From Monosiga brevicollis MX1 (lineage: Eukaryota; Opisthokonta; Choanoflagellata; Craspedida; Salpingoecidae), in assembly GCF_000002865.3 (NCBI RefSeq), contig NW_001865043.1, forward strand, positions 663,729 to 727,728: a stretch of 64,000 nt of DNA. Reading direction: 5' to 3'. Within the stretch, counting starts at the first letter, position 1. Every line of letters starts with the position of its first letter. The position numbers and the translations under genes are program-made. Under the pieces are notes generated by a model that saw only the letters and a program-made list of their open reading frames with translations, was not told where the DNA came from and did no database searches. Positions 1 to 10,640 of this stretch are shown in pieces.

Positions 1-20
1 TGGGGGGGGGGGGGGGGGGC
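1..20. other. poly-G run at contig edge
   Basis: The window opens with a run of about 18 G residues after a single T. A similar poly-G flanks the N gap near 24.5 kb. It looks like low-quality sequence at an assembly edge rather than biology. Confidence 0.6.
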
Positions 21-1234
21 ATGGGTGAGACGCCGTGTCGATACAAAACGGCAAAGCACGCCGCACATAGCCCATCGGAAGCTGCTGTCAGAGCCTGGTA
101 CACAACAGCGAAAGGGCAGGGCTTGGGCGCACCCATTTGAGTGTAATGCGGCGGAGAATGGACCCATGATGTTTTTCCTCCTTGCTGGTGCAAGTAGCCA
201 GCATGCCATTTGGGAGCTTGACGGTGACGCCAGGCTCGGTTGGCCAGTAGACGGCGCATTGATCGCGATTCTACACGGCGCGTCAGGAGGAAAGAGCTAC
301 ATGAGCGTGCTGGTCTGCCAACACAATGTGCACTGATGTGCGAGATTCCAAGAAGACCGCATATAAAGGCATATACGGCAGGCCGGGCGCGCGGACCTGC
401 TCGGTAATCTTGGAGAGCATCAAGATGCTGAGAACCTTGTTCTCCCAGATCATGAGCCAAAACTGGAGGAGAGAAGTGGCGGTGGGGCTGAAGGATGGGA
501 AGCCCGGGTTGTGAGACACCAACAAGGGCAGCACAAGGCAGATCGCAGCGGCAATCGTAGTAATTGCGAGCGGAGGGAAACGAGGACATGGGAGCGCTGT
601 CACGCACGACATGGCTGCAATGTAATAGCAGTGCTCGTGGTCAAAGCCACGCACAAAGTTTGCATTAATGTAGGCACCCCGGGAATTGATGTTCAGTCTG
701 AGCAGGACAAAGGCAGGTGAGCGGTTGGCACGGTGGAAGCACTTCTTCTCATCGTGTCTTTCAACCCATCTTTCCCCTTCCTGTCCCTCCCCGTTCTCTC
801 TTCCTCTGTCTCTGTGCCAGTCCCATTTGCCTCCCCTCTCGCAGGTCAAAGCCAGGATCATGCGGCTAGCAGCAGCCCCGAGCTATGCGAATCAACTCAG
901 AGACAAGCAGGAGGACAGGTCCAAAGAAACACACGTACGGGGGATCGCCGGCGCGTACACAAACGCGAGTGCGTGGGGAGGGCAATACACCAAGAGACCG
1001 GTTCAGAGCGGCATCTGTGGCCCAGGTCGGTAGCTGCTCGGGGCTGGGCCGCTGCTTGTCCAGGCGCATGAAGCGAGCATCGACACGCGGAGCTAGCGCC
1101 ATGGTTTTGGCCATTTTGATGCCACTGGAGCGGCGCCGGTGCCGCTGGCTGGCCCCTGGTACAGCCTTGCCTTGCGATGCCATCTGAGGCGGTCTATGGC
1201 TGGGAAGGCAACGTCCAGCCAGATAGACTGACAC
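1..1234 (-). CDS. protein tyrosine phosphatase domain, 3' part missing
   Basis: Classical PTP catalytic domain, here only its first half. Exons read on the minus strand: 1234-939, 697-608, 487-397 and 270-133, all with GT-AG borders and matching phases. Joined, they give family landmarks in order: an NRxxxVLP..TRV block, AYINANFVRG, a YIAA stretch, FWLMIWEN, ILMLSKITEQ and CAVYWP. These correspond to the usual 'DYINA', 'FWxMIWE' and 'CxxYWP' motifs. The WPD loop and the HCxxGxxR catalytic motif should lie beyond the left edge. An upstream start at 1234 is chosen as the longest open start; 1183 (MASQG) is also possible, and further 5' exons cannot be excluded. No transmembrane segment is visible. 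It is divergent from the glycosidase gene. Role inferred: dephosphorylation of phosphotyrosine. Confidence 0.8.
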
Positions 1235-1776
1235 GTTCTGGGCTTGAGGTCTCAGCGATCGCAGCTGCTTCTCACCCCCGCCTTCACCCTAACATGTGCC
1301 ACTGGTCGCGTACAGTATGGTCTAGGATGGCCTTTTTAAACATCAAGGACGGAGGAAGCACGCATGTGTGAGTGCAGCAAAGGGTTTCCGAGCGCAAGCA
1401 CAAGCACGGGTGAGGGTGCGAGCGTGCCGAGCACAGAGAGAGAGAGAGCAACGGCTGCAGGTGCGCACCAGGGCAGGGGTTGGATCGATTTGCCACCAGA
1501 GAAGCGACAAACATTGGAGATGGCTGAAGAGACAGAGACACCCAGCTGAAGGAACCACAGGTCAACTAGAAGCCAAAGCAGAGAGAGAGGCAGCTGATGG
1601 CTGATGGTCAGAGATCGTAAGAGGGAGGAAGAGAGCACACCACTCATGTTTCCATGTTCTTCTTTTGTGTTTGTGTTTATGTGTATTCCGCCTAAAAGTC
1701 GTCGCGCCCCTCATGCCGAGGTGGACCGTTGCTCCCCATTTTATCTGACATTTAACCGAATAAAGTCTGACATTAC
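1235..1776. promoter_or_regulatory. divergent intergenic region PTP / glycosidase
   Basis: About 540 bp between two divergent start codons. It carries a GA-rich patch near 1434-1446 and 1579-1590. No exon with protein-family similarity was seen. It presumably holds both promoters (inference). Confidence 0.4.
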
Positions 1777-4651
1777 GTGACCATGGAGGAGTGGGTGTGT
1801 GTGAGGGCGTGGCCTGCTCTGGTGCTTCTTGCCTCGGCGGTGGCGGTGGCGGCGGAATCAGGATCGGGATCGGGATCGGGATCATGTGCATTGCCCGAGG
1901 CGGCAGCCCCGCTCAATTGTGGGGGCATGTGGCGCTGGGACAGCGAAGCAGAGTGCACGGCCCGCGGGTGCTGCTGGCAGCCCTCAAACCATACCTTGAC
2001 GTGGTACGGTATGCGCGCGTCCCGGATGTGAGGCTACCCGACAAGACGGGGCTAGTCGTTGCTCATCGTGAAGTCTGCCACTGGCTCGTGGTGGGGCCGT
2101 GCGCCTTCTTGCTCATGACTGGTTTTGGTTGGCACCAGGTGTTATTACCCCGACGCGGAGCGTGAACAGATTGACGACGTTTACGTCGTCCAGGGCTGTC
2201 ATTTCGATGCCGGTGCGACCTCCCCACACCTGCCTCCGCCCTTGTCCTCGGAGCTTTTTCCTGATTGGTCCTGTATTTGGTTGTTTCGTGCCTCGTCCTT
2301 GTCCCACACCCTTTTAGGCTTTGCTGACACCTTGCCTGTCATTGTGGCAAGATGGTTCAACGACTTTTTCCCGCTCGCCCGAACTTTGGGTCGCGAACTG
2401 CAGGCGCGCAATGCCTCCGCCTTTAGCCCGCAGCTCAAGTTTACCGCCCAATCCTGGCTTGTCTGGCTTTATATCAACTGCGAGGCCGTTCAGCCTCCTG
2501 GCATTGCTTGCCCCAATGCCACCGCCATCGAGGAACTAGAGGAAGCCGTCCGAGCGGGCTACATCACCTGGCAGGCCTTCCCTCACAATGCCCAACTGGA
2601 GCTGCTCTCGGCCACCAGCCTCGAGCTGGCCGTGCGCCTGACCCATGATCTTGATGACCATTTCAATGTCACCCGCAAGACAGTCCTCTCCCAACGCGAT
2701 GTTCCGGGCCTCTCCCGCGGCGTTCTCGCGCCCTTGCAAGCCGCTGGGGTGCAGGCCATTAGTGTAGGCTCCAACGGCGGCTCCACCCCACCCAACGTCC
2801 CGCGCGCGTTTCGTTGGCTTGATCCAGTCACCAATGCCAGCCTTCTGACCATGTACCTCAGTGGTGGTTATGGAGGCATCAGCCAGTTCAAGCGCTATCA
2901 TGTGCCCACCCGTTTGCCGGGCTCCCGCAAGGCCCTGATCATTGCCTGGAACGGCGACAACAGCGGGCCTCTGCCCACCGTGGATGCCATCATACAGCAA
3001 TTTGAAGATGTTCAGGCACAATTCCCGGGTGCCCGCGTCCGCGTTGCCGCCTTTGAAGAATATCTCGAGGCCGTCACCACTGAGGAACCCGCCGTTTTGG
3101 CAAACCTGCCCGTCCTCTCCCACGAGCTTGGCGACACATGGCTGCATGGTGTTGCCTCAGACCCGCGCAAGCTAGCAAAGATACACCAGCTGGATCTGGC
3201 GCTGGAGCGCTGCTTGTCCGCCAACACCTGCACCTGGTCCGACCCTGCCGTCCAGCGCTTCTTCCATGCCTTTTTAAAGGGTGCCGAACACACATGGGGC
3301 CTTGACGTCAAGTCAACGCTGATAAATCTTCGGGAAAACTGGAGCAACGTCGAGTTTGAGCAGGCCCGCCACAACCCCGACTACGAACGCTTGGCCGCCT
3401 CTTGGGTGCGACAGGACACGTATGGCGCAGCTTTTGCCCAAAGCGCTGTGGCCAACACTTCACTTGGCGATGATGTCGCGCGTCGCTTGGCGGCTTTGGA
3501 GCCAGTGTCCGTCGACCCAACCAACTGGACACGCTTGCCGATCGACAGCGCGGGCCAGGTACACGCCCACCTCGAGGGCTCGATTCTTGTTCTCAACGGC
3601 ACAACAGGCTGTATTCAAAGCCTGACGACGGGCTCGGGCACGGGTGTGTTCCGCGCTCGGGAGGCCGCCACGGCTCCTCGCATCCTCCCCGGCTTGCACT
3701 CATGTCCGCCTGACTCACCTTTGCCACTGCTTGCTATGTTTTGATTTGCATATCCACCCGGACTCGGGCATGCGCGGCGATACAGTCGTTACGGGCTTGC
3801 TTCTGTGCCCCGAGTATCACACATACAGTGCCCTGGACTACGACGAGTTCTTACTCCAGTACAATTACATTGGCCCCTTGTTCATGCTGGATGACGGCGA
3901 TGACTTCAACAAAATGGGCATTGACAAGGCTGGCGCCCAACACCGGTAAGAGCACAATCGCTTATCAGCGCCTTTCCTCCAAGGCTGGCTGGCCGCTGTG
4001 CCTTCCTGTGCTCACCGCAACGCGCGCCCTGATAGAGTGGTGAGCCCGCAACTGCAAGCCGCATACCTGGCACCGAACAATACAACGCTGCTGGCGCGAC
4101 TCGTGTGGCCCGCTGATGTAGTGCGCGATGCCGGGGCTCCCCTTGTCACTGACATGCTTTGGCAAGACAGCACCAGTCTGAACTCGTCCGGCGCAGACAC
4201 CACGTCAGAGCTGGCATGGACGGTGATTCACCGCAACAAGACGGCCACGCGACTACCCGAGGCCATGTTCCTACGCGTTGTGCCAACCGATGCAAGCGCA
4301 ACGCGCCTCCGCAAGGTCGCCACGGAGATCCAAGGGCAGTTGGACGTCGTGGATGGCGGGGCCTTGCACAACCATATTGTGGACCGTGCAGAGGTGCGCC
4401 TGGCCAACGGTACGGGCCCCGCCCTCGCACTGGTGTCAGAACAGGCACGCCTCTTGAGCGTCGGGGCCTGTCCCACCCCTTTCCCTGCACCGGTTCGCAA
4501 GGCAGATCTGCCCGAGGCGGGTCGGGATACGGGCAGCCTTGCAGCCTTGCTGTGGAACAACATCTGGGGTACCAACTACATCATGTGGCTGGACGGTGAC
4601 CTGCAGTTCAACGGCACCCTTACTGTATCAGAGAGCTCGTCTAGCGTTTAG
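1777..4651 (+). CDS. secreted trefoil + GH38-like (DUF5054) glycosidase
   Basis: Exons 1777-2003, 2139-2212, 2318-3643, 3786-3945 and 4036-4651 join in phase to about 800 residues. A hydrophobic signal peptide (ALVLLASAVAVAAE) is followed by Gly-Ser repeats. Then comes a P-type trefoil domain, CTARGCCWQP, completed across intron 1 by WCYYP. The body matches the DUF5054 branch of GH38-like enzymes: HFDAGFADTLP spliced across intron 2, RDVPGLSRG, ISVGSNGGSTPP, YHTYSALDYDEF and a C-terminal WGTNYIMW. Family knowledge suggests an extracellular or lysosomal glycoside hydrolase; the substrate is unknown. Intron 3 is the least certain: the chosen borders restore phase but the join lacks an obvious family landmark. 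The fusion resembles the trefoil-hydrolase layout of human sucrase-isomaltase and acid alpha-glucosidase, but with a different enzyme fold. Confidence 0.82.
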
Positions 4652-6007
4652 TTGTACGACCGGCACACCCGAGCCATCGGCTGGCTAGCGGATACATGCA
4701 GCCCGCCTGGACAGGTTGAACCTACCCCATTTTCTGTCTGTTGCTTTGGTGTGGCGTGGTTTCCTACCGTTTGTCTGTTGGTTGGTTGCCCAGCTTGTCT
4801 TTGGGTTGATTGTGATGATGACAGGTGCGCGCAATTCAAGTCATAATTAACTAACATTTTTGATGAAGTGAAGCAACTCACATGTCAATCGCCAACCGTC
4901 AAGGGGGTCCCAAGATGACGTGTTTGGCTTGTGGGATACTTTTCGTGATGGGCGAGGTCTCCTTGACGTGGAGTCATGAAAGACGTGACAGGGCAAGTTG
5001 TCAACGAAGGAGTGTAATTTGTGAGGACCAAGGTGCCTGGCTTAGCTTCGTGATGGCGCGTCCTTCATGGGATTGCATGTTTGGGACGCAATCTACGCTC
5101 ACCTACCTTGCTGGGCGTTTTAACATGTAAATCAAAAGCGCCGCCAAACTCACGTCATCCGTCGAAAGTGTGGTCGTGAGCAACCAGGGAACGCCGCGTC
5201 CGTGGTGCTGGTGCGACCCTGCTGTGACACATCTGGAAGGACCAATTGGAGCCTTTTTTTCAAAAAAAAAGTGTTTGATGTTGAATGAACAAGATGCTTT
5301 TGCTTTTGATGCTTGCTTGTTCACGATCCTTGGTGGCATCTTCAGTGTGTCTGACGCCAGAGCACATTAATATGATAGCAAAGATAATGATAATAATAAT
5401 AATAGAGGATTTGATTGGGCCGAACCATTCACATTGAATCGGGACCGGCTCTCACGGCCAGAGCAAATATAGGGAAGGGTTCTGCAAGAACCTGGCACAC
5501 CCAGTGGCGAGGCGCCTCGCGCGCAGAAAGACAACAGGACCAAGAAAACATGGGCGACAAGCAGACATTAAACTAGATATTCTCAGCTAATAGCAACAAG
5601 TAAAACACAAAGAAGAGACGACAGTAGCAAATATGGCCGTGCTCGCGACCCATGGAGCCGCCAGCACGCCTAACATGGCATGCACGGCATGCCAATCTGC
5701 CCGACCTCATGGTCATATGCACACACAGTAAGTCACGATAAAAAAATCAAAAACAAAACATCACGAGTGAAAGGAAGCAAAAGTCAAGGAGACTTGGTCT
5801 CGAAAGAAAAAAAGCCCGGGGAGCGCCAACTTTCTTTTTGGGCACCGCTGGTGCCGTTGACTTTTGAGGCACGGAACAAGCGAGCTGCAAGCTCGAGCGT
5901 CGTTCGAAGAACGTAATCGTGTTGAGGCGAAGAAAGGCCTCATGCGCCAGCCCAGTGGCAGGAAGTGTATCCATGAGGAAAAACAAGGTCCAAGAAGAGG
6001 CGAATGT
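4652..6007. other. convergent intergenic region
   Basis: This 1.36 kb lies between the 3' ends of the glycosidase (+) and the bZIP gene (-). It holds a short (TAA/TGA)n patch at 5376-5402 and presumably both 3' UTRs. No exon or RNA gene was recognised. Confidence 0.4.
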
Positions 6008-7360
6008 TTAGTTGGGCACGCCCATCTGCACCTTGGCGGCTTCGAGGAGCACGCGAATCTTGGCCTTGCACGAGTCAATCTCGGAGAGGAGATTGGCACG
6101 GTGCTGGTCGAGGGTCTCAATGTGCGAGGCCCGCGATTGCCAGTCGGTTTCGGCGCGGTTCTTGCGGCGCTTGGCAGCTTCACGGGCCAGGCGACGGATA
6201 TGTTGACGCTTGTCCTCGGACATGTTGGCGACGCGGCGATTGACGTTGCTCTTGCTGTTCTTGCGGCGTCGGCGGGCTGACTTGGCCTTGGCACCCTTGC
6301 TACTTGCCGCGTCGAGGGTGGAGCTCTGTTGGCTGTCGACGCTGCTCATGCTTGAGGCCAGGGCAGGGTCACGCTTGGCGCGTTTGGCGTCCGATTCTGA
6401 GCTGCGGCTGGAGGAGGCGTCCGAGGTGTAGGCCGACGAGCTGGAGCGGTTTGAGCTGTCATTGTCGTTGGGCGAGTTGACGAGGGAAAATTGCAGCGTC
6501 GTGTCGTGTTGGTTGTAGACGACGGCCTGGGGAAAATCACCGACCGTGTCGTGTGCGAAGGCATCGAGGGTGGCCTCGAGGTCCTCCAAGATGACAGAGG
6601 CGTCGGCGGGAAGCTGGACCGAGGCCGAGGGGGCCATGTCACCCAGGGGGGAGTTGCTGAGTTCAGCCCAGGGGTTGTCCAAGGCGTGGCTGGTTGTGAT
6701 GGGAGCAGCAGCGCTTGTGGTGGGCAATGCGGAGTGGCTGGAACTGGCGACTGAGGTAATGGCCATGTTGGATGCGGAGGAGACCTCTGCAGCAGCGTCG
6801 CTTGGGACAACGAGCGCCGAGTTGTCCGAGGTCGCTGGGTCGGCGCTGATGGAGCCGAGGTTGGTATTGGCCGAGAGGGCTGTCGCCATAAGCCAGGGAG
6901 TGCTGGGCTCGTCGCTGGAAGGGAAAAAGGCTGAGCCATCGAAATTAAAGCCGGGGCTGAGCTTCAAAAAGGCGGGGGTCTTAAGGCCCGAGGGCGTCTT
7001 GAGGCCAGTGGGGGTCTTGAGCATCATGGGGGTGACCAGTGTCAACTGGGGTGTGTTGCCGTTGGCCATCATTTGTTGAAAGTGTTGCTGTTGCTGTTGC
7101 TGGGTGGCCAAGAGGTGCTCGGGCAGAGTCGGTTGGGCGGGGGCTTTGAAGTTGATGCCCTCGGGAAAGAAGATGTTGGCCGATTGTTGTTGTTGCTGTT
7201 GTTGCTGGGAGTTGCGCGGATCGGTCATCATTTGCGCACCACAGGTGCTGGCAGCAAAGCCACCAAAGGCAAAGCTGGGGGAAGGTAGTGCAGTCAGCAT
7301 CTTGCGCGGTGTCGGAGGGAAAAGCGGGCGTTGACTGTGCAGCAGCTTCAACAAGAACAC
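6008..7360 (-). CDS. bZIP-like transcription factor with poly-Gln tracts
   Basis: A single open frame of 450 codons. The N-terminal third is Gln-rich, with poly-Gln runs encoded near 7188-7204 and 7079-7099, followed by Ser/Ala/Thr-rich low complexity and an acidic stretch (ILEDLEATLDAF) typical of activation regions. The C-terminus has a basic segment (REAAKRRKNRAETDWQSR) leading into heptad Leu/Leu/Cys/Leu spacing (ETL, ANL, DSC, RVL), which is the bZIP layout. The basic region departs from the N-x2-A-A-x2-C/S-R consensus, so DNA specificity is unclear. The start is the first ATG; ATG at 7300 (MLTALPS) would drop a short hydrophobic leader and may be the real one. Likely a nuclear sequence-specific regulator (inference). 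Confidence 0.65.
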   Translation of the reverse strand: MFLLKLLHSQRPLFPPTPRKMLTALPSPSFAFGGFAASTCGAQMMTDPRNSQQQQQQQQSANIFFPEGINFKAPAQPTLPEHLLATQQQQQQHFQQMMANGNTPQLTLVTPMMLKTPTGLKTPSGLKTPAFLKLSPGFNFDGSAFFPSSDEPSTPWLMATALSANTNLGSISADPATSDNSALVVPSDAAAEVSSASNMAITSVASSSHSALPTTSAAAPITTSHALDNPWAELSNSPLGDMAPSASVQLPADASVILEDLEATLDAFAHDTVGDFPQAVVYNQHDTTLQFSLVNSPNDNDSSNRSSSSAYTSDASSSRSSESDAKRAKRDPALASSMSSVDSQQSSTLDAASSKGAKAKSARRRRKNSKSNVNRRVANMSEDKRQHIRRLAREAAKRRKNRAETDWQSRASHIETLDQHRANLLSEIDSCKAKIRVLLEAAKVQMGVPN

Positions 7361-10300
7361 CCAATAAGATAATACGAGGTGATTGATAGTCGACAGAAAA
7401 TGGCAGCGCCCCGAGACGGTCTAAAGCCGGAGAACTGTGTGTTATAAGTGTATTCAGTGGCAAATGCTCGGGAGCCGGTCGAAGAGGAAAATGCGGGAGG
7501 TGGGAGCATCTGGTCCACACGAATGGGGGTGTGGGTGTGGGTGTGAGAAAGAGAGAAAGAGAGCAAGAGAGAGAGAGAGAGAGTTATCCACCACCGCTCA
7601 CACACTCACAAGTTGTTTTTCCGAGTCTCTGTTGGTTTTTTGCGATTCTTTTTCTTCTTCTTTGTGTGTGTGTGTGTGTCTGGGTTTGAGTGTGGCGTTG
7701 TGTGTGTGGCGTTGTGTTGTGTGTAGCTTTGGCGTGGGCGATGTGGTGGGCGGTTACGGTCGGGTCGTTGCCGAGCGGCGCGCTGGCAGAGACCGGTCCT
7801 GGCTGCACCACGCGGGCCGAGGCGCCAGCGGCTTCTCGAACATGATTCACCCCTGGCGGCTCGGGCTTCTCCTGATTCCTGGTGCTTCGCTACGACTCCC
7901 AGAGACGCCGCGCCGGTCACACACACCCGCGCTGACGCTGACGCGCGTCTCTACACCCACACACACACGGATCGGATATTTGTCAAACAGCGTGACACCT
8001 TCTACCTCTGTGTGTGCGTGTCGCACTTGTGGGTCGTCCGCAGAGTCGTAGGGAGAAAAAAGGGGAGAAAGGGGCAAGCAACAGGCGCCTGCCGTCAGAA
8101 CAATAAGAAACAAAAGAAACAAAAGAAATAATCATTGACAACAAAAGAAACATCCATTGACAATTCGAAACAGGCAAAACGTTAAACAAAACAAGCGTCC
8201 AACTGTCCAAGCAGAGAGAATCAAATCGAAAGGGGGTGGCGCGGTCGCAGAAAGGTGAGCAAGTTGTCCCTCAAAGTGTGGGTCGCATGCTGTGTACCCT
8301 GTACAAGGCTCTAGGTCCATGGCGCCGAGTAGTTGTCGTGCACACCTGTCGAGGGTTTTGACCAATCTGGCGCCGCTCATGAAGGTTTTAATTGACATAT
8401 TCAGATTGGATTCTGCCTGCTTTCCTAAACACTTCCTTTGGTCTTGCACGGCATGTCTTCTGCTCACCCACAGCCCACATATTCGTGTTTGACACAAACG
8501 TCACATGGTGGGAAAGCACACAAGATGTTCAGGGTACGACTCCTGCTCTGACCTTCGGGCCTGCGACACCAAAACGCAGTCTGCATTGCCCCACTCTACA
8601 ACCACACGAACAAGCACCGTGTTGCAAATCACGTTGCTCGGTATCCCAGCCTCAAGGCAGCGTCTTACGATCACACAAGTGTGTACGTACATTGGCAAGC
8701 GTACCCCCTCGTGAACCGCCATGGTGCCTTTGTCCCGGCTCGTGGTTCTTCCTTCGCTCGATACCCCAGCGTGCGGTGGTCGCGCCCCCCCACCACCGAT
8801 ATCGTGGTGTCCCAGCCCAAAGGCCTTGCTTATGCTGCGACCTGAACATGCACCTGCAAAAGCAAATCTCAGCACTTTATCCTACGTCCGACCTCCGACT
8901 TGCCCACTGAACCTACAGCACCCATCTTCTTACGGTTCTTCGATCGTTCCCCACTACCACACGCTCGCGTAGTGTCCCCATCCGCCTTTCCAATCCTCGC
9001 CAGACGAGAACAGTGTCAGGGTGGCGGGTCGTCGCAGCGGGATGGCGCTACAGCCACGACCAGCGAGACCAGCCGCTCGCGCGCGCCCATCACAACCAAT
9101 ACCCCTCAACCTCAACACCACCACACACACACACCATACACAACATACAACACAACACGCGCGTTCTCCCATATCATTCCTATTCCACTAGCCTTGAGTG
9201 ACCCTTTGCGTCGCCTGTCCTCTCTTCGGTCACCCGCTCGTGCGTTGCTTTGGTTGGACACTTCTTTGCCACGACGGGATTCTCTGCTCGTGGCGGCTGC
9301 GTCTGCCCTGCCACTAGGGTTTCTGGTTTTGGAACAACACTTGGTCTGAAAAAAATGGGGTGCCCTGTTACGCGATTCGCTCATTCGAGTCCTGCGAATG
9401 CTCCTCCGTCTGCGCCGCTGCCCGCGACAGCACTCAAGTGGGTCAAAGGTCGGACAAGCAACTGATGACTGAACGCCTCGTTATTCTGCCCCGACGTCAA
9501 GCAGACCGAGCTCGCGCACGTAAGCAAACGTGGCAACCCATAATGTCATTGTACCACGTGAACGAACGACGCGGAGTCATCCCTCACCCCGGACAGCGAG
9601 ACATGACTTGACTCAAAAAGCCATCATAGGCGCGTTCAACGTGAATGCAACCAAACGGAATGTCTCCTCGGTCCAATGGCACCGAGCAACTGCCGCCACC
9701 GCTGTGCTCACCACGACGCAGACACACACACACACACATGCCTTCCATCCAACGGCTCTTTCTTCTCTCGGTGTTCCCCAGATCGTCAAAGTGCTGCCAC
9801 AGACCAAATAAAAGAATCATCATGCACATCAAATTCGTTTACGTCCGACCGAGCAGGGTCGTCAACAAGAGCGGTGAAGCAAGGCAACAAACTGCGCAGT
9901 AAGCGCCCAGGCAAGGGGTCAAACAACAGAAACAACGCCCGTGCCCCTCCTTCACGCTAGGCGCACAACAGTCACATCTGTGCTGTCCTGATAGATTTGA
10001 CGAGGCGAACTTCAAAGGGGCACAGATCAACACTACAATGTACAACCAAGATTATCAACACACAAAGTGGAAGGAACAGTCGAAAAGATAAAAGAAAACT
10101 GACAATGTCGACGGCGGGCGCTACCAGAAGGCCTCGCTCAGCCTGCCAGAGCTTCTTCCAAATACTATCTTGACCTGCGCTGATCTGGTCAAAGTGTGCT
10201 TCAAAAAGAGCGCATCCACAGACTGCACCCCTTGACGCGCGCACACTTACACACACGCACACACACACACACACATACATCCATACATACACGAACATGC

Positions 10301-10640
10301 ACACACGCACATGCACACACGCACATACACACGAGCATACACACGAGCCACACGAGCTATACGAGCCCAAAACAATGGCGCAAGGCCCAGCCGGAAGACG
10401 AGGAGAAAGAAGGAAAATAAAGGTGTCAACACTTGTACAATATGCATGGCAGACCAACCCAGCCGCGTAGAATAAAGCAGAACAAGATCAACCAAGAGGG
10501 CCTCTGCCATCTCGTCCAAAGAGCTTGGAAGGGATGGGCACGAGTCCTCAACAGGAGGGAAACGAATTGAAACACAAGGGGGGGGGCTACCACATGGGCC
10601 ACCGCAACAACAAGAAGGCGCGGGAAAAGAAACTGGCATC
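7361..10640. other. long intergenic region with CT, CA and GT simple repeats
   Basis: This 3.3 kb separates the bZIP start from the forkhead 3' end, both on the minus strand. It contains (GA)n at 7548-7582, (GT)n at 7662-7680, and scattered CA-rich tracts near 9120-9160 and 9720-9738. Open frames here are low-complexity and match no family. It should include the bZIP promoter and forkhead 3' UTR; I see no other gene. Confidence 0.45.
10245..10345. repeat. CA-rich microsatellite cluster
   Basis: A roughly 100 bp stretch of (AC)n interrupted by CATACA and CATGCA units, lying in the presumed 3' flank of the forkhead gene. Confidence 0.7.

Noticed and set aside
7437-8051. Plus-strand 204-codon frame upstream of the bZIP gene
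   Set aside because: Composed of GT and GA microsatellite translation, no conserved domain.
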